This document shows, piece after piece, positions 8,627 to 16,535 of a stretch of DNA of 64,000 nucleotides. A program made the translations under genes and the position numbers. The stretch is from Parabacteroides timonensis (GTDB taxonomy: Bacteria > Bacteroidota > Bacteroidia > Bacteroidales > Tannerellaceae): positions 124,001 to 188,000 of the forward strand of contig NZ_LT669940.1 in assembly GCF_900128505.1 (NCBI RefSeq). Direction: 5' to 3'. A model generated the notes under the pieces. It worked only from the letters and a program-made list of their open reading frames with translations. It was not told the DNA's origin and ran no database searches. How positions within the stretch are numbered: the first letter of the stretch is position 1; each line of letters begins with the position of its first letter.

Positions 8627-8668
8627 GAATCTCCTTTTGCCGTGAGGCAGAGGGGGATTTTTTTTGAA
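8627..8668 (+). terminator. Intrinsic terminator after the carboxylase operon
   Basis: AATCTCCTTTTGCC / GGCAGAGGGGGATT (14 pairs including G-U pairs) around a CGTGA-type loop is followed by a run of T at about 8659-8665. It separates the carboxylase transcript from the next riboswitch unit. Confidence 0.8.
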
Positions 8669-8707
8669 ATAAAAATATATTGTGATAGTTATTTGTGTTT
8701 TATTTTG

Positions 8708-8715
8708 TAGTTTTG
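8708..8715 (+). promoter_or_regulatory. -7 promoter box before the third cobalamin riboswitch
   Basis: TAGTTTTG fits TAnnTTTG and lies immediately upstream of the riboswitch 5' end, so this unit probably has its own promoter downstream of the terminator. Confidence 0.5.
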
Positions 8716-8717
8716 CA

Positions 8718-8932
8718 GCGAATTGGTTTCGCACTGCCTGTTCGGGTGTGCGAATTAAAAGGGAATCGGGTGTAAATCCCGGACAGTCCCGCTGCTGTGA
8801 AGCTCCGTTCAACATTCTGAAAACAACTTATGCCACTGACGATAGTCGGGAAGGCTTCAGGATGGGAGTCAGTCAGAAGACCTGCCGTTCATTAAAGACT
8901 TTTTTCCTCGTGGGTTAGGAAGATCGTTCGAA
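8718..8932 (+). promoter_or_regulatory. Cobalamin riboswitch of the AspT-like transporter unit
   Basis: It shows the same aptamer blocks as 4529-4744 with only scattered substitutions across the core, indicating a recent duplication or gene conversion. The 3' hairpin reads TTCCT-CGTGGGTT-AGGAA where the other copy has TATCCT / AGGATA: the stem bases changed on both sides and the loop is unchanged, which supports the pairing. Confidence 0.95.
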
Positions 8933-8963
8933 AAAGATATTAATTGTCTAAAATGTGAATTTT

Positions 8964-9176
8964 ATGGAGAAGCTTTGTACGCGTTGTGGCGTGAAGTTTG
9001 CCAGCAGTAACGGCGTTTTGCCGGGTAATCAGCATGTATTTACCGGTTTGGACCAGTATCAACGGGTCTTTATCAGAGTTTATTACAAAGATTGCCTGTG
9101 TCCTTCCTGTACCTTGTATATAAAGGACAACTTTTATGCATTTGATATTTCTTCCGCTTATTTGAAAAACAAATAA
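8964..9176 (+). CDS. Small Cys-containing protein, paralog of the 4774 ORF
   Basis: 70 residues from the ATG at 8964. An in-frame GTG at 8955 exists, but alignment with the paralog (both begin MEK-x-C-x-RCG) favours 8964. It keeps Cys5, Cys8, Cys44, Cys46 and Cys49 in identical spacing but has lost the paralog's Cys14, 22, 24 and 60, so any shared metal site must use the CxxC and CLCxxC pairs. It ends two bases before the transporter start and directly follows a riboswitch. Function unknown. Confidence 0.8.
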   Translation: MEKLCTRCGVKFASSNGVLPGNQHVFTGLDQYQRVFIRVYYKDCLCPSCTLYIKDNFYAFDISSAYLKNK

Positions 9177-9178
9177 TT

Positions 9179-10855
9179 ATGGAGTGGATAAGTGATTTGT
9201 TGTGGGGCGAAGGAATAGGGCATTCCATCCTCTTATTATCGCTGGTGATTGCTGTCGGTATCCAGTTGGGAAAGATCAAGGTATTTGGTATCTCTCTGGG
9301 AATAACGCTGGTTCTGTTTGTCGGTATTTTACTGGGGCATTTCGGATTTACCATCAATCCCTCTGTTATCCACTTCTTTAAGGAGTTCGGATTGATCCTG
9401 TTTGTCTATTCGGTAGGGATGCAGGTAGGACCGGGGTTCTTTTCTTCTTTTAAGAAAGGGGGGATGACCTTGAACGGATTGGCTTGCGGAATTGTCTTTC
9501 TCGGCGTTATAACAGCATTAGCTATTCATTTTATAACAGATATTCCTATACCGACGATGGTTGGTATTTTGTCGGGAGCTGTAACGAATACTCCCGGTTT
9601 GGGAGCTGCACAGCAGGCATTTACGGATATGACGGGTACATCGGATGAAACGATTGCGTTGGGATATGCCGTTGCTTATCCGTTGGGAGTCGTTGGTATC
9701 ATCCTTTCCATGTTGTTTGTCCGGTATATTTTTCATATTAGTTTTGAAAAAGAGACAGAACAACTGGAAGCGGAAAATGATGTGCATAACAGTGAAGCTA
9801 CTCCTATATCGCTCGTTGTGAAAAATCCGGCTCTTTTTGGCCGTAAAGTGATGGAACTTGGCGCCTTTCTTGAACACCGGCAATATGTTATATCCCGTAT
9901 CTGGCGAAAGAAGAGTAGTAAGGTGGAGATAGTCACCGGCAATACCATTCTGGAAGAGGATGATAAGATATTTGTGATTACGACTGAACATGATGCGGAG
10001 ACAATAAAAACATTTGTCGGCCAGGAAATAGAAATGGATCGTAAGCAGTGGATTCCTGCAGAAAGTGAATTTGTGAGCCGTCGTATCCTGGTTACCAAAC
10101 CGGAACTGACAGGTTCCCGTCTGGGGGATTTACAGTTGCGGCGTTTGCACGGTATCAATGTGACGCGTGTGAATCGTGCCGGACTTGAACTGGTGGCTAC
10201 CCAGGGATTGCAATTGCAGGTGGGTGACCGTGTAACGGTGGTTGGTAGTGAACTGGCCGTCGACAAGGTGAGTATGATATTGGGTAACTCGATGAAGCGC
10301 CTGAATGAGCCTAACCTGATCCCTATCTTTATAGGTATTGCTTTAGGTATTATTCTGGGTAGTATCCCATTCACTATTCCGGGTATTCCACAACCGATCA
10401 AACTCGGTCTGGCAGGTGGCCCGTTGGTTGTTTCTATCTTGCTGAGCCGGTTCGGATACCGTTATAAATTGGTTACTTATACCACTCAGAGTGCAAATCT
10501 GATGTTGAGGGAGATCGGTATAACCATGTTCCTTGCCTGTGTAGGTTTGAGTGCCGGGGATGGATTTGTGGATACGATCGTGAATAAAGGAGGTTTTGCC
10601 TGGATCGGTTACGGTTTCATCATCACGATGTTGCCTTTATTGATTATCGGATTGGTAGGACGGCATTTCTTTAAACTGAACTATTATACGTTGATGGGGC
10701 TACTGGCCGGAAGTACGACCGATCCTCCTGCGCTGGCTTATGCAAATGCAACGGCAGGAAATGATGCTCCAGCTGTGGGGTATGCAACGGTTTATCCTTT
10801 GACAATGTTTCTGCGCGTATTAACCGCGCAACTAATGATATTATTCTTCTATTAA
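9179..10855 (+). CDS. AspT/YidE-type duplicated membrane transporter with two TrkA-C domains
   Basis: 558 residues. Two blocks of about five membrane segments (about 10-185 and 380-558) flank a soluble centre holding two TrkA-C/RCK_C-like domains (about 205-285 and 295-375). Repeated GAVTNTPGLGAAQ and GSTTDPPALAYA motifs mark the aspartate:alanine antiporter (AAE) family of duplicated permeases. The substrate is unknown. B12 control and the neighbouring carboxylase suggest an organic-acid exchanger, for example succinate or propionate, but this is inference. Confidence 0.85.
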   Translation: MEWISDLLWGEGIGHSILLLSLVIAVGIQLGKIKVFGISLGITLVLFVGILLGHFGFTINPSVIHFFKEFGLILFVYSVGMQVGPGFFSSFKKGGMTLNGLACGIVFLGVITALAIHFITDIPIPTMVGILSGAVTNTPGLGAAQQAFTDMTGTSDETIALGYAVAYPLGVVGIILSMLFVRYIFHISFEKETEQLEAENDVHNSEATPISLVVKNPALFGRKVMELGAFLEHRQYVISRIWRKKSSKVEIVTGNTILEEDDKIFVITTEHDAETIKTFVGQEIEMDRKQWIPAESEFVSRRILVTKPELTGSRLGDLQLRRLHGINVTRVNRAGLELVATQGLQLQVGDRVTVVGSELAVDKVSMILGNSMKRLNEPNLIPIFIGIALGIILGSIPFTIPGIPQPIKLGLAGGPLVVSILLSRFGYRYKLVTYTTQSANLMLREIGITMFLACVGLSAGDGFVDTIVNKGGFAWIGYGFIITMLPLLIIGLVGRHFFKLNYYTLMGLLAGSTTDPPALAYANATAGNDAPAVGYATVYPLTMFLRVLTAQLMILFFY

Positions 10856-10906
10856 ATTTATAAGATTTGGTTGTTAGAATATTGTTCAATAATAATTTTA
10901 AAGCCA

Positions 10907-10939
10907 GAAGCTCCGCCGAAGTGATTTCGCCGGAGCTTC
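10907..10939. terminator. Bidirectional terminator between transporter and atpG
   Basis: GAAGCTCCGCCGAA (10907-10920), a short loop and TTTCGCCGGAGCTTC (10925-10939) form a near-perfect hairpin between two convergent genes, with A/T-rich flanks on both sides. Confidence 0.75.
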
Positions 10940-10966
10940 GTTCTTTATAGAGGTAATGAGGTTGTA

Positions 10967-11821
10967 TTATCCCGCTCCTCCCATAATATCCAACAATTCG
11001 TTGGTGATGGCTTGCTGGCGGGTTTTATTATATTGGAGTGTCAGTTCCTGGATCAGGTCATTCGCATTATCGTTGGCCGTCTGCATGGCCAGCATACGGG
11101 CGGCATGTTCGGCTGTAACGGTGTCGAGCAATGTCGTATAGATATGCAGGTGAAGTACTTTCGGGAGCAACAAGGCCAACAGATGTTCGGATGACGGTTC
11201 GAGTATGTAGTTGGCTGATGTATGTGCCGGATCTATTTCCGGTAGGGTGACCGGCAGGAATACCTTTTCGGTCAGTACCTGTTCTGCCATATTCTTGAAA
11301 TGATGGTAGAGCAATTCTACTCGGTCTGCTTCTCCGGAAGTATAAAGCGTCATCAGCGCAGTAGCCAGCTTGCTGGCATCTTCGTAATTCAGCTTGTCTG
11401 AGATCAGCAGGAAACTCTCGTCTGTCTGATACCCTGCTTTATGAAGTTCGTCGGCTATCTTTTTACCGACAGGATAGAGGCGCACAGTGATACCATCCGC
11501 CTCATACCGGTGAAGGCGGGCAGACAGCTCCTTCCATATGTTGGCATTGAAAGCACCACACAGACCCGTATTGGATGAAAAGGCGACGATAGCTACCTGT
11601 TTTACCTCCCGTTGGGCGGTATAAGGTGAATTCAGTTCGCTTTCGGCTGCCAGGGTTCCGCTCAACAGGGCGCTCAGCTTACTTTCGTATGCAAGCATAT
11701 TTTCGACAATCGTTTGCGTGTGATGCAGTTTGGCAGAAGATACCATCTTCATGGCTGAAGTGATCTTCTGTGTGTTCCTGATCGACGCAAGACGGACTTT
11801 TATCTCTTTCAGTGATGCCAT
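10967..11821 (-). CDS. atpG: ATP synthase F1 gamma subunit
   Basis: 284 residues forming the central rotor shaft. The N-terminal helix begins MASLKEIKVRLASIRNTQKI and the C-terminal helix carries the conserved run ARMLAMQTANDNANDLIQEL, both standard for gamma. It is the last gene of the atp operon, 16 nt after atpA. Confidence 0.95.
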   Translation of the reverse strand: MASLKEIKVRLASIRNTQKITSAMKMVSSAKLHHTQTIVENMLAYESKLSALLSGTLAAESELNSPYTAQREVKQVAIVAFSSNTGLCGAFNANIWKELSARLHRYEADGITVRLYPVGKKIADELHKAGYQTDESFLLISDKLNYEDASKLATALMTLYTSGEADRVELLYHHFKNMAEQVLTEKVFLPVTLPEIDPAHTSANYILEPSSEHLLALLLPKVLHLHIYTTLLDTVTAEHAARMLAMQTANDNANDLIQELTLQYNKTRQQAITNELLDIMGGAG

Positions 11822-11837
11822 AATTTAGTTTCTATAT

Positions 11838-13427
11838 TCAACCTGCTTTGTATGCACCGCTTACCTGGTGGGCAGTTTCCTCCAGGATACGGCAGACGTC
11901 GTCGTTTATCACACCCGATTTCAGTACGTCGAGTACGTCGTGCTGGTGGTTGGTGATCAATGTCTGCAGGTATGCGTTCTCGAAATCGTGAACATGTTCC
12001 AGCGGCACTTCCTTCAATAAACCTTTTGTTCCGCAATACAGGATCGCGATCTGTTGTTCGACCGGCATCGGGCTGTATTGGGGCTGGATTAATAGTTGGG
12101 TATTCTTTTGTCCCTTGTCGATGGTAAAAGCGGTAACAGTATCCATCTCGCCACCGAATTTGGTGAACGACTCGAGTTCGCGGAACTGTGCCTGGTCTAT
12201 CTTTAAAGTACCGGCCACTTTCTTCATCGCTTTCAACTGGGCGTTACCACCTACGCGGGATACCGATATACCTACGTTGATCGCCGGACGGTTTCCCTGG
12301 TTGAACAGGTCTGTTTCCAGAAATATCTGTCCGTCGGTGATAGAGATTACGTTGGTTGGGATATAAGCGGAAACGTCACCTGCCTGCGTTTCGATGATCG
12401 GCAGGGCAGTCAACGAACCGCCTCCCTTTACCAATTCTTTCATGCTATCCGGCAGGTCGTTCATTTCTCTGGCTACTTCCTGCTGGTTGATGATCTTCGC
12501 AGCACGTTCCAACAGACGGGAGTGCAAGTAGAAGATATCGCCCGGATAAGCCTCGCGACCGGAAGGACGGCGCAGGATCAGGGATACTTCACGGTAAGCA
12601 ACAGCTTGTTTGGACAGGTCGTCGTAAACAACCAGGGCATGACGTCCGCTGTCGCGGAAGTATTCGCCGATAGCCGCACCGGCAAAAGGAGCGAAATATT
12701 GCATGGCTGCCGGGTCGGAAGCTGTGGCACTGACAACGATCGTGTAGTCCATAGCACCTTTTTCTTGCAGCGTATTGACCAAAGAGGCGACAGTAGAACC
12801 CTTTTGTCCGATTGCAACATAGATACAGAAAACAGGATTGCCTGCTTCGTAGTTGCTACGCTGGTTGATAATGGTATCGATCGCGATGGAGGTTTTACCT
12901 GTCTGGCGGTCGCCAATGATCAGTTCACGCTGTCCGCGTCCGATAGGTATCATGGCATCTACCGCCTTGATACCCGTCTGCAACGGTTCGTTGACCGGCT
13001 GGCGGAAAATAACGCCCGGCGCTTTCCGTTCCAGCGGCATCTGGTATTTTTTTCCTATGATCTCGCCTTTTCCGTCGATCGGGTTACCCAGCGGATCGAT
13101 CACACGGCCGATCATGTTTTCGCTTACATTGATGGAAGCGATGCGGCGGGTACGTTTTACGGTATCGCCTTCTTTTACCTGGTCGGTCGGGCCGAGTAAT
13201 ACGGCACCTACGTTATCCTCTTCCAGGTTCATAACGATGGCTTCCATGCCGTTGTCGAAAGCCAGCAGTTCGTTGGCTTCCGCATTATCCAGTCCATAGA
13301 TGCGTGCCACCCCGTCGCTTACCTGAAGCACGGTACCTACTTCCTCCAGATGGATACTGGTATTGATACCTTCCAGTTGCTCGCGTAATATGGCGGAAAC
13401 TTCACTTACTTTTATCTGGTCTGTCAT
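11838..13427 (-). CDS. atpA: ATP synthase F1 alpha subunit
   Basis: 529 residues; the non-catalytic nucleotide-binding subunit of F1. The Walker A motif GDRQTGKTS is at 172-180, followed by the conserved AIGQKGSTVA and the SISDGQ-like VISITDGQIFL. It is slightly longer than the E. coli protein. It sits between atpH and atpG with 13 and 16 nt gaps. Confidence 0.97.
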   Translation of the reverse strand: MTDQIKVSEVSAILREQLEGINTSIHLEEVGTVLQVSDGVARIYGLDNAEANELLAFDNGMEAIVMNLEEDNVGAVLLGPTDQVKEGDTVKRTRRIASINVSENMIGRVIDPLGNPIDGKGEIIGKKYQMPLERKAPGVIFRQPVNEPLQTGIKAVDAMIPIGRGQRELIIGDRQTGKTSIAIDTIINQRSNYEAGNPVFCIYVAIGQKGSTVASLVNTLQEKGAMDYTIVVSATASDPAAMQYFAPFAGAAIGEYFRDSGRHALVVYDDLSKQAVAYREVSLILRRPSGREAYPGDIFYLHSRLLERAAKIINQQEVAREMNDLPDSMKELVKGGGSLTALPIIETQAGDVSAYIPTNVISITDGQIFLETDLFNQGNRPAINVGISVSRVGGNAQLKAMKKVAGTLKIDQAQFRELESFTKFGGEMDTVTAFTIDKGQKNTQLLIQPQYSPMPVEQQIAILYCGTKGLLKEVPLEHVHDFENAYLQTLITNHQHDVLDVLKSGVINDDVCRILEETAHQVSGAYKAG

Positions 13428-13440
13428 ACGTTTTACTTTT

Positions 13441-13983
13441 TTAATTTCTTTCGATCAGCTTGTTTCTTATCTCCCGGAGTTGTCGTGAATAACTGGCGTC
13501 GATCCGGATGTTGCCGATCCGGAGAACGAATCCTCCGATCAGTTCAGGCCGGAGCACTCCCGTAAACTCGATGGTGTCGCCGGTTTCTTCCTGCAACCGT
13601 TTCTTCAGATGCTCCTGGGTCGCTTTGTCTACCGGAACCGGTGTCTTGAACAATACCCGGGTGATCTTCTTATCTTTCCGGTACATATGTATATAGATGT
13701 ATGCCATGAGCGGTAACAGGCTTTCCCTTTTACGCTGCAACACCAGGCGGATAAAGCGAGCGAACAGGTCGCTTACTTCCAGTCCGGCGGCGGTAGTGAG
13801 CAACCGGATCTTTTCCTTTTCGGGAATGATCGGGTTGTCAAGTACCGTTTTCAGTCCCGGTTGTTCTTCGAAACTGACCATTAGCATCTTCATATCATCA
13901 TATACCCGGGTCTCCTGCTTTTTCTCTTTAGCTAGTGAAAAGAGTGCTTTGACATACCGGGAAGAGATTGTACCTACATCCAT
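13441..13983 (-). CDS. atpH: ATP synthase F1 delta subunit
   Basis: 180 residues matching the OSCP/delta family: an N-terminal helical bundle with ISSRYVKALFSLAKE, and the C-terminal element PELIGGFVLRIGNIRIDASYSRQL (conserved GG and D). It connects the top of F1 with the b-subunit stalk. It lies between atpF (3 nt gap) and atpA. Confidence 0.93.
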   Translation of the reverse strand: MDVGTISSRYVKALFSLAKEKKQETRVYDDMKMLMVSFEEQPGLKTVLDNPIIPEKEKIRLLTTAAGLEVSDLFARFIRLVLQRKRESLLPLMAYIYIHMYRKDKKITRVLFKTPVPVDKATQEHLKKRLQEETGDTIEFTGVLRPELIGGFVLRIGNIRIDASYSRQLREIRNKLIERN

Positions 13984-13986
13984 ATA

Positions 13987-14487
13987 TTATGATTTACTAA
14001 ACGAAACATTGTCGAGCAGCCTGTTGATGATCTTTTCCTGTTCATCCGTGCGGCTGATTTTCTCTTTCATTACTTTCTCTGCAATAGCGACAGACAAATC
14101 GGCTATTTCGGTACGGACTTCACGGATCGCTTTGTCTTTTTCTTCCCGTATATGCCGCGTTGCCTCTTCTACTTGCAGATGGGCTTCAGCGGAAGCTTTC
14201 TGATGGGCTTCGCTGATGATCTGTTCTTTTTCAACCAGGGCTTGTTTCAGGATCTCATTCTGCTGCTCCCTTGCCTGGGCAAGGATCTTTTCGCTTTCAG
14301 CCTGTATGCCGGCAAGCTGTTCGTTTGCCTGGCGGGCCGATTCGAGGGATTGGTCGATGTATTCTTTCCGTTGTTCCACGGCTTTGATGATCACCGGGAA
14401 CCCGTATTTGGAAAGAATGACAAAGACAATTCCGAAGGAAAGGATCATCCAGAATAAAAGCCCTGCGTCTGGTGTGAGCAATGACAT
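13987..14487 (-). CDS. atpF: ATP synthase Fo b subunit
   Basis: 166 residues. One N-terminal membrane segment (about 8-28) is followed by a long charged, Ala/Glu/Gln-rich helix typical of the peripheral stalk. Position between atpE and atpH confirms the assignment. Confidence 0.93.
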   Translation of the reverse strand: MSLLTPDAGLLFWMILSFGIVFVILSKYGFPVIIKAVEQRKEYIDQSLESARQANEQLAGIQAESEKILAQAREQQNEILKQALVEKEQIISEAHQKASAEAHLQVEEATRHIREEKDKAIREVRTEIADLSVAIAEKVMKEKISRTDEQEKIINRLLDNVSFSKS

Positions 14488-14500
14488 AGTTTACTTTATT

Positions 14501-14755
14501 TTATTGGAACAATCCTAAGAAACATACAACGATCGCAAACAGGGCAACCCCTTCTACCAACGCACCCATAATAAGCATGGATGTACGGATATCGCCGGCT
14601 GCCGACGGTTGACGGCTGATTCCTTCAACTGCACCTTTTCCGATAAGTCCGATACCGATACCTGCACCGATAGCTGCTAATCCTGCTCCGACTGTTGCAC
14701 CTAGTTTAGCTATGCCTGCACCGGCTGCTGCTTGTAATAAAATTGCTGATAACAT
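14501..14755 (-). CDS. atpE: ATP synthase Fo c subunit
   Basis: 84-residue hairpin of two membrane helices joined by the polar loop with RQP (48-50). The ion-binding carboxylate is Glu68 in GALVEGVALF. Compared with sodium-binding c subunits, the helix-1 Gln is Ile35 and the Ser/Thr after the Glu are Gly69-Val70, so a proton-driven ring is predicted. Helix 1 is rich in Gly/Ala (GAGIGIG). Confidence 0.95.
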   Translation of the reverse strand: MLSAILLQAAAGAGIAKLGATVGAGLAAIGAGIGIGLIGKGAVEGISRQPSAAGDIRTSMLIMGALVEGVALFAIVVCFLGLFQ

Positions 14756-14804
14756 AGTTTTTAATCTTTTAATTAGTAACCTTGTTTTTAATAAATATGT
14801 TTGT

Positions 14805-15866
14805 TTACTCTCTTACTTTGGCCAGTCCGATATAATTGGCCGACAGCAGGGTAAATATGTAGGCCTGCAGACATGCCACCAACAACTCGAGACAGTTCAT
14901 AAATACGGTGAACAGTACGGATACCACCGTCATTGTCCCGTTTATGGCTACCCCCATCGAGGCGGTGATGAATATCAGGCAAGTCAGTGCCAGGATGATC
15001 GTATGTCCGGCCATGATGTTGGCAAACAGACGGATCATCAGGGCGAATGGCTTCGTTAGTATGCCGAAGAATTCCACAAAGGGCATGATCGGCAATGGTA
15101 ACTTCAGGAACAAAGGAGCATTCGGCCAGAATATCTCTTTCCAGTATTCTTTGGTGGCAAACAGGTTTACCGCCAGGAATGTACATCCTGCCAATACTGC
15201 CGTGATGGCAATATTACCTGTAACATTGGCTCCTCCCGGAAAGATCGGGATAATACCGATCAGGTTATTGATCAGGATAAAGAAAAATACCGTCAACAGA
15301 TAGGATGAGAAAGGTTTGTACTCCTTGCCGATACCTTCCTTCACCACTCCTTCATGGATATACATGACGACCATCTCCATCAATCCGGTAAATCCACCGG
15401 GTGCTTCGTAGGGATGCTTCTTGTACCAGCGGGCTGTCCTGAGGACGATGAAAAGCAATATCCCGCAACTGAGCAACAGGGCTACGGCATTTTTGGTGAG
15501 CGACAGGTCGAGAGGTTTTACCTCTTCACCCCGGCTGTTCTTTTCCACCACTTTCCCGGCATGTTCGCCTTCTCCCGCAAGATAGTAGTTATGATGTACG
15601 TTACCATGATGCAGGTGCGAGGAGAGGAACATGTCCCATCCGCGCTCGTCGCTCTTTACCAGGACAGGTAGCGGTATGGAGATCTCCTTGCCATTCCATT
15701 CGGTAATATGCCAGGTGTAGGCATCCCTGATATGGGAGAATACGATATCCTGCACATCTACCTTTCCCGGCTCGTCGCCTGTGGCTGCTGCGTTTATCGG
15801 AGCGCTGATACAGGCCAATAGCAAAAAGGTAAACCAAAACAGGTATTTATTTTTTATTCTGTTCAT
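14805..15866 (-). CDS. atpB: ATP synthase Fo a subunit with long secreted N-terminal extension
   Basis: 353 residues from the ATG at 15866 (an ATG at 15884 would overlap the upstream gene further). The first ~23 residues look like a cleavable signal sequence. A His-rich soluble segment of ~100 residues (SSHLHHGNVHHNYYL) follows before the membrane helices, as in other Bacteroidetes a subunits. The channel helix has MIRLFANIMAGH with the essential Arg. Its start overlaps the atpI-like gene by 20 nt. Confidence 0.93.
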   Translation of the reverse strand: MNRIKNKYLFWFTFLLLACISAPINAAATGDEPGKVDVQDIVFSHIRDAYTWHITEWNGKEISIPLPVLVKSDERGWDMFLSSHLHHGNVHHNYYLAGEGEHAGKVVEKNSRGEEVKPLDLSLTKNAVALLLSCGILLFIVLRTARWYKKHPYEAPGGFTGLMEMVVMYIHEGVVKEGIGKEYKPFSSYLLTVFFFILINNLIGIIPIFPGGANVTGNIAITAVLAGCTFLAVNLFATKEYWKEIFWPNAPLFLKLPLPIMPFVEFFGILTKPFALMIRLFANIMAGHTIILALTCLIFITASMGVAINGTMTVVSVLFTVFMNCLELLVACLQAYIFTLLSANYIGLAKVRE

Positions 15867-16278
15867 CTTTTTCTCTTTTCTCACTTTTCATTCTTTTCTT
15901 CTCAAACAGATACATTGTATATGTTTCCAGTACGAGATAAATGAAATAAAACAACATCATCGTAAATCCGAAAGCTTTCAGGTTTTTGCCGACCATTGCG
16001 GCGTATAACCAAAGAAAGACGAGCGCAAGTATGATTTTGCATAGCCGGACTACCATATATGTAACAATGGTGACATCGCCGTGTTTTCGTTTTACATGGT
16101 CCAGGAAGAAAGTCATCAACATGGCCATCAACCAGTAGAAAACCGGGATAGACGGGTACCAGTCAAAATAGACAGAAGGCCAGATGGTATATAACAACCC
16201 TCCTAAAGTGACACCAATAACTACATTGATAAAAGTGATTAAGCCCATTAGCTTCATTCTTAATCTACCGCTGCTCAT
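15847..16278 (-). CDS. AtpI-like membrane protein of the ATP synthase operon
   Basis: 143 residues from the ATG at 16278; an ATG at 16302 would overlap atpC by 13 nt. It has four predicted membrane segments and a very basic/acidic C-terminal tail (KKRMKSEKREKDEQNKK). Its place between atpC and atpB and its size suit the AtpI-type accessory protein thought to help c-ring assembly, but sequence similarity is weak, so the call rests mainly on context. Confidence 0.7.
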   Translation of the reverse strand: MSSGRLRMKLMGLITFINVVIGVTLGGLLYTIWPSVYFDWYPSIPVFYWLMAMLMTFFLDHVKRKHGDVTIVTYMVVRLCKIILALVFLWLYAAMVGKNLKAFGFTMMLFYFIYLVLETYTMYLFEKKRMKSEKREKDEQNKK

Positions 16279-16289
16279 GATCGTATTTT

Positions 16290-16529
16290 TTATTCGATGC
16301 ATACGGACAGGATATCGTTTTTTATCTCGACGAATCCACTCTGTATTTTTATTTCTTGTTGTTCTGTCTTTTCTTTTGTCTGATACCGGATAACACCTTC
16401 TTCCAACGCGGCTATCATAGAGGCATGGTGAGGCAATACGTCGAACGATCCGGCGATACCCGGAAAAGAAACGTAGTCTGTTTCACCTTTGAACAGAATG
16501 CCTGCAGGAGATATGATTTCCAGTTCCAT
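16290..16529 (-). CDS. atpC: ATP synthase F1 epsilon subunit, short form
   Basis: 79 residues covering only the N-terminal beta-sandwich (LEIISPAGILFKGETDYVSFPG, GSFDVLPHHASMIAAL). The C-terminal inhibitory helical hairpin found in the E. coli protein (~138 residues) is absent, as is common in Bacteroidetes. It is 6 nt after atpD. Confidence 0.93.
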   Translation of the reverse strand: MELEIISPAGILFKGETDYVSFPGIAGSFDVLPHHASMIAALEEGVIRYQTKEKTEQQEIKIQSGFVEIKNDILSVCIE

Positions 16530-16535
16530 ACGTTA

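Noticed and set aside
12522..13199. 225-residue plus-strand ORF
   Set aside because: Shadow of atpA on the opposite strand.
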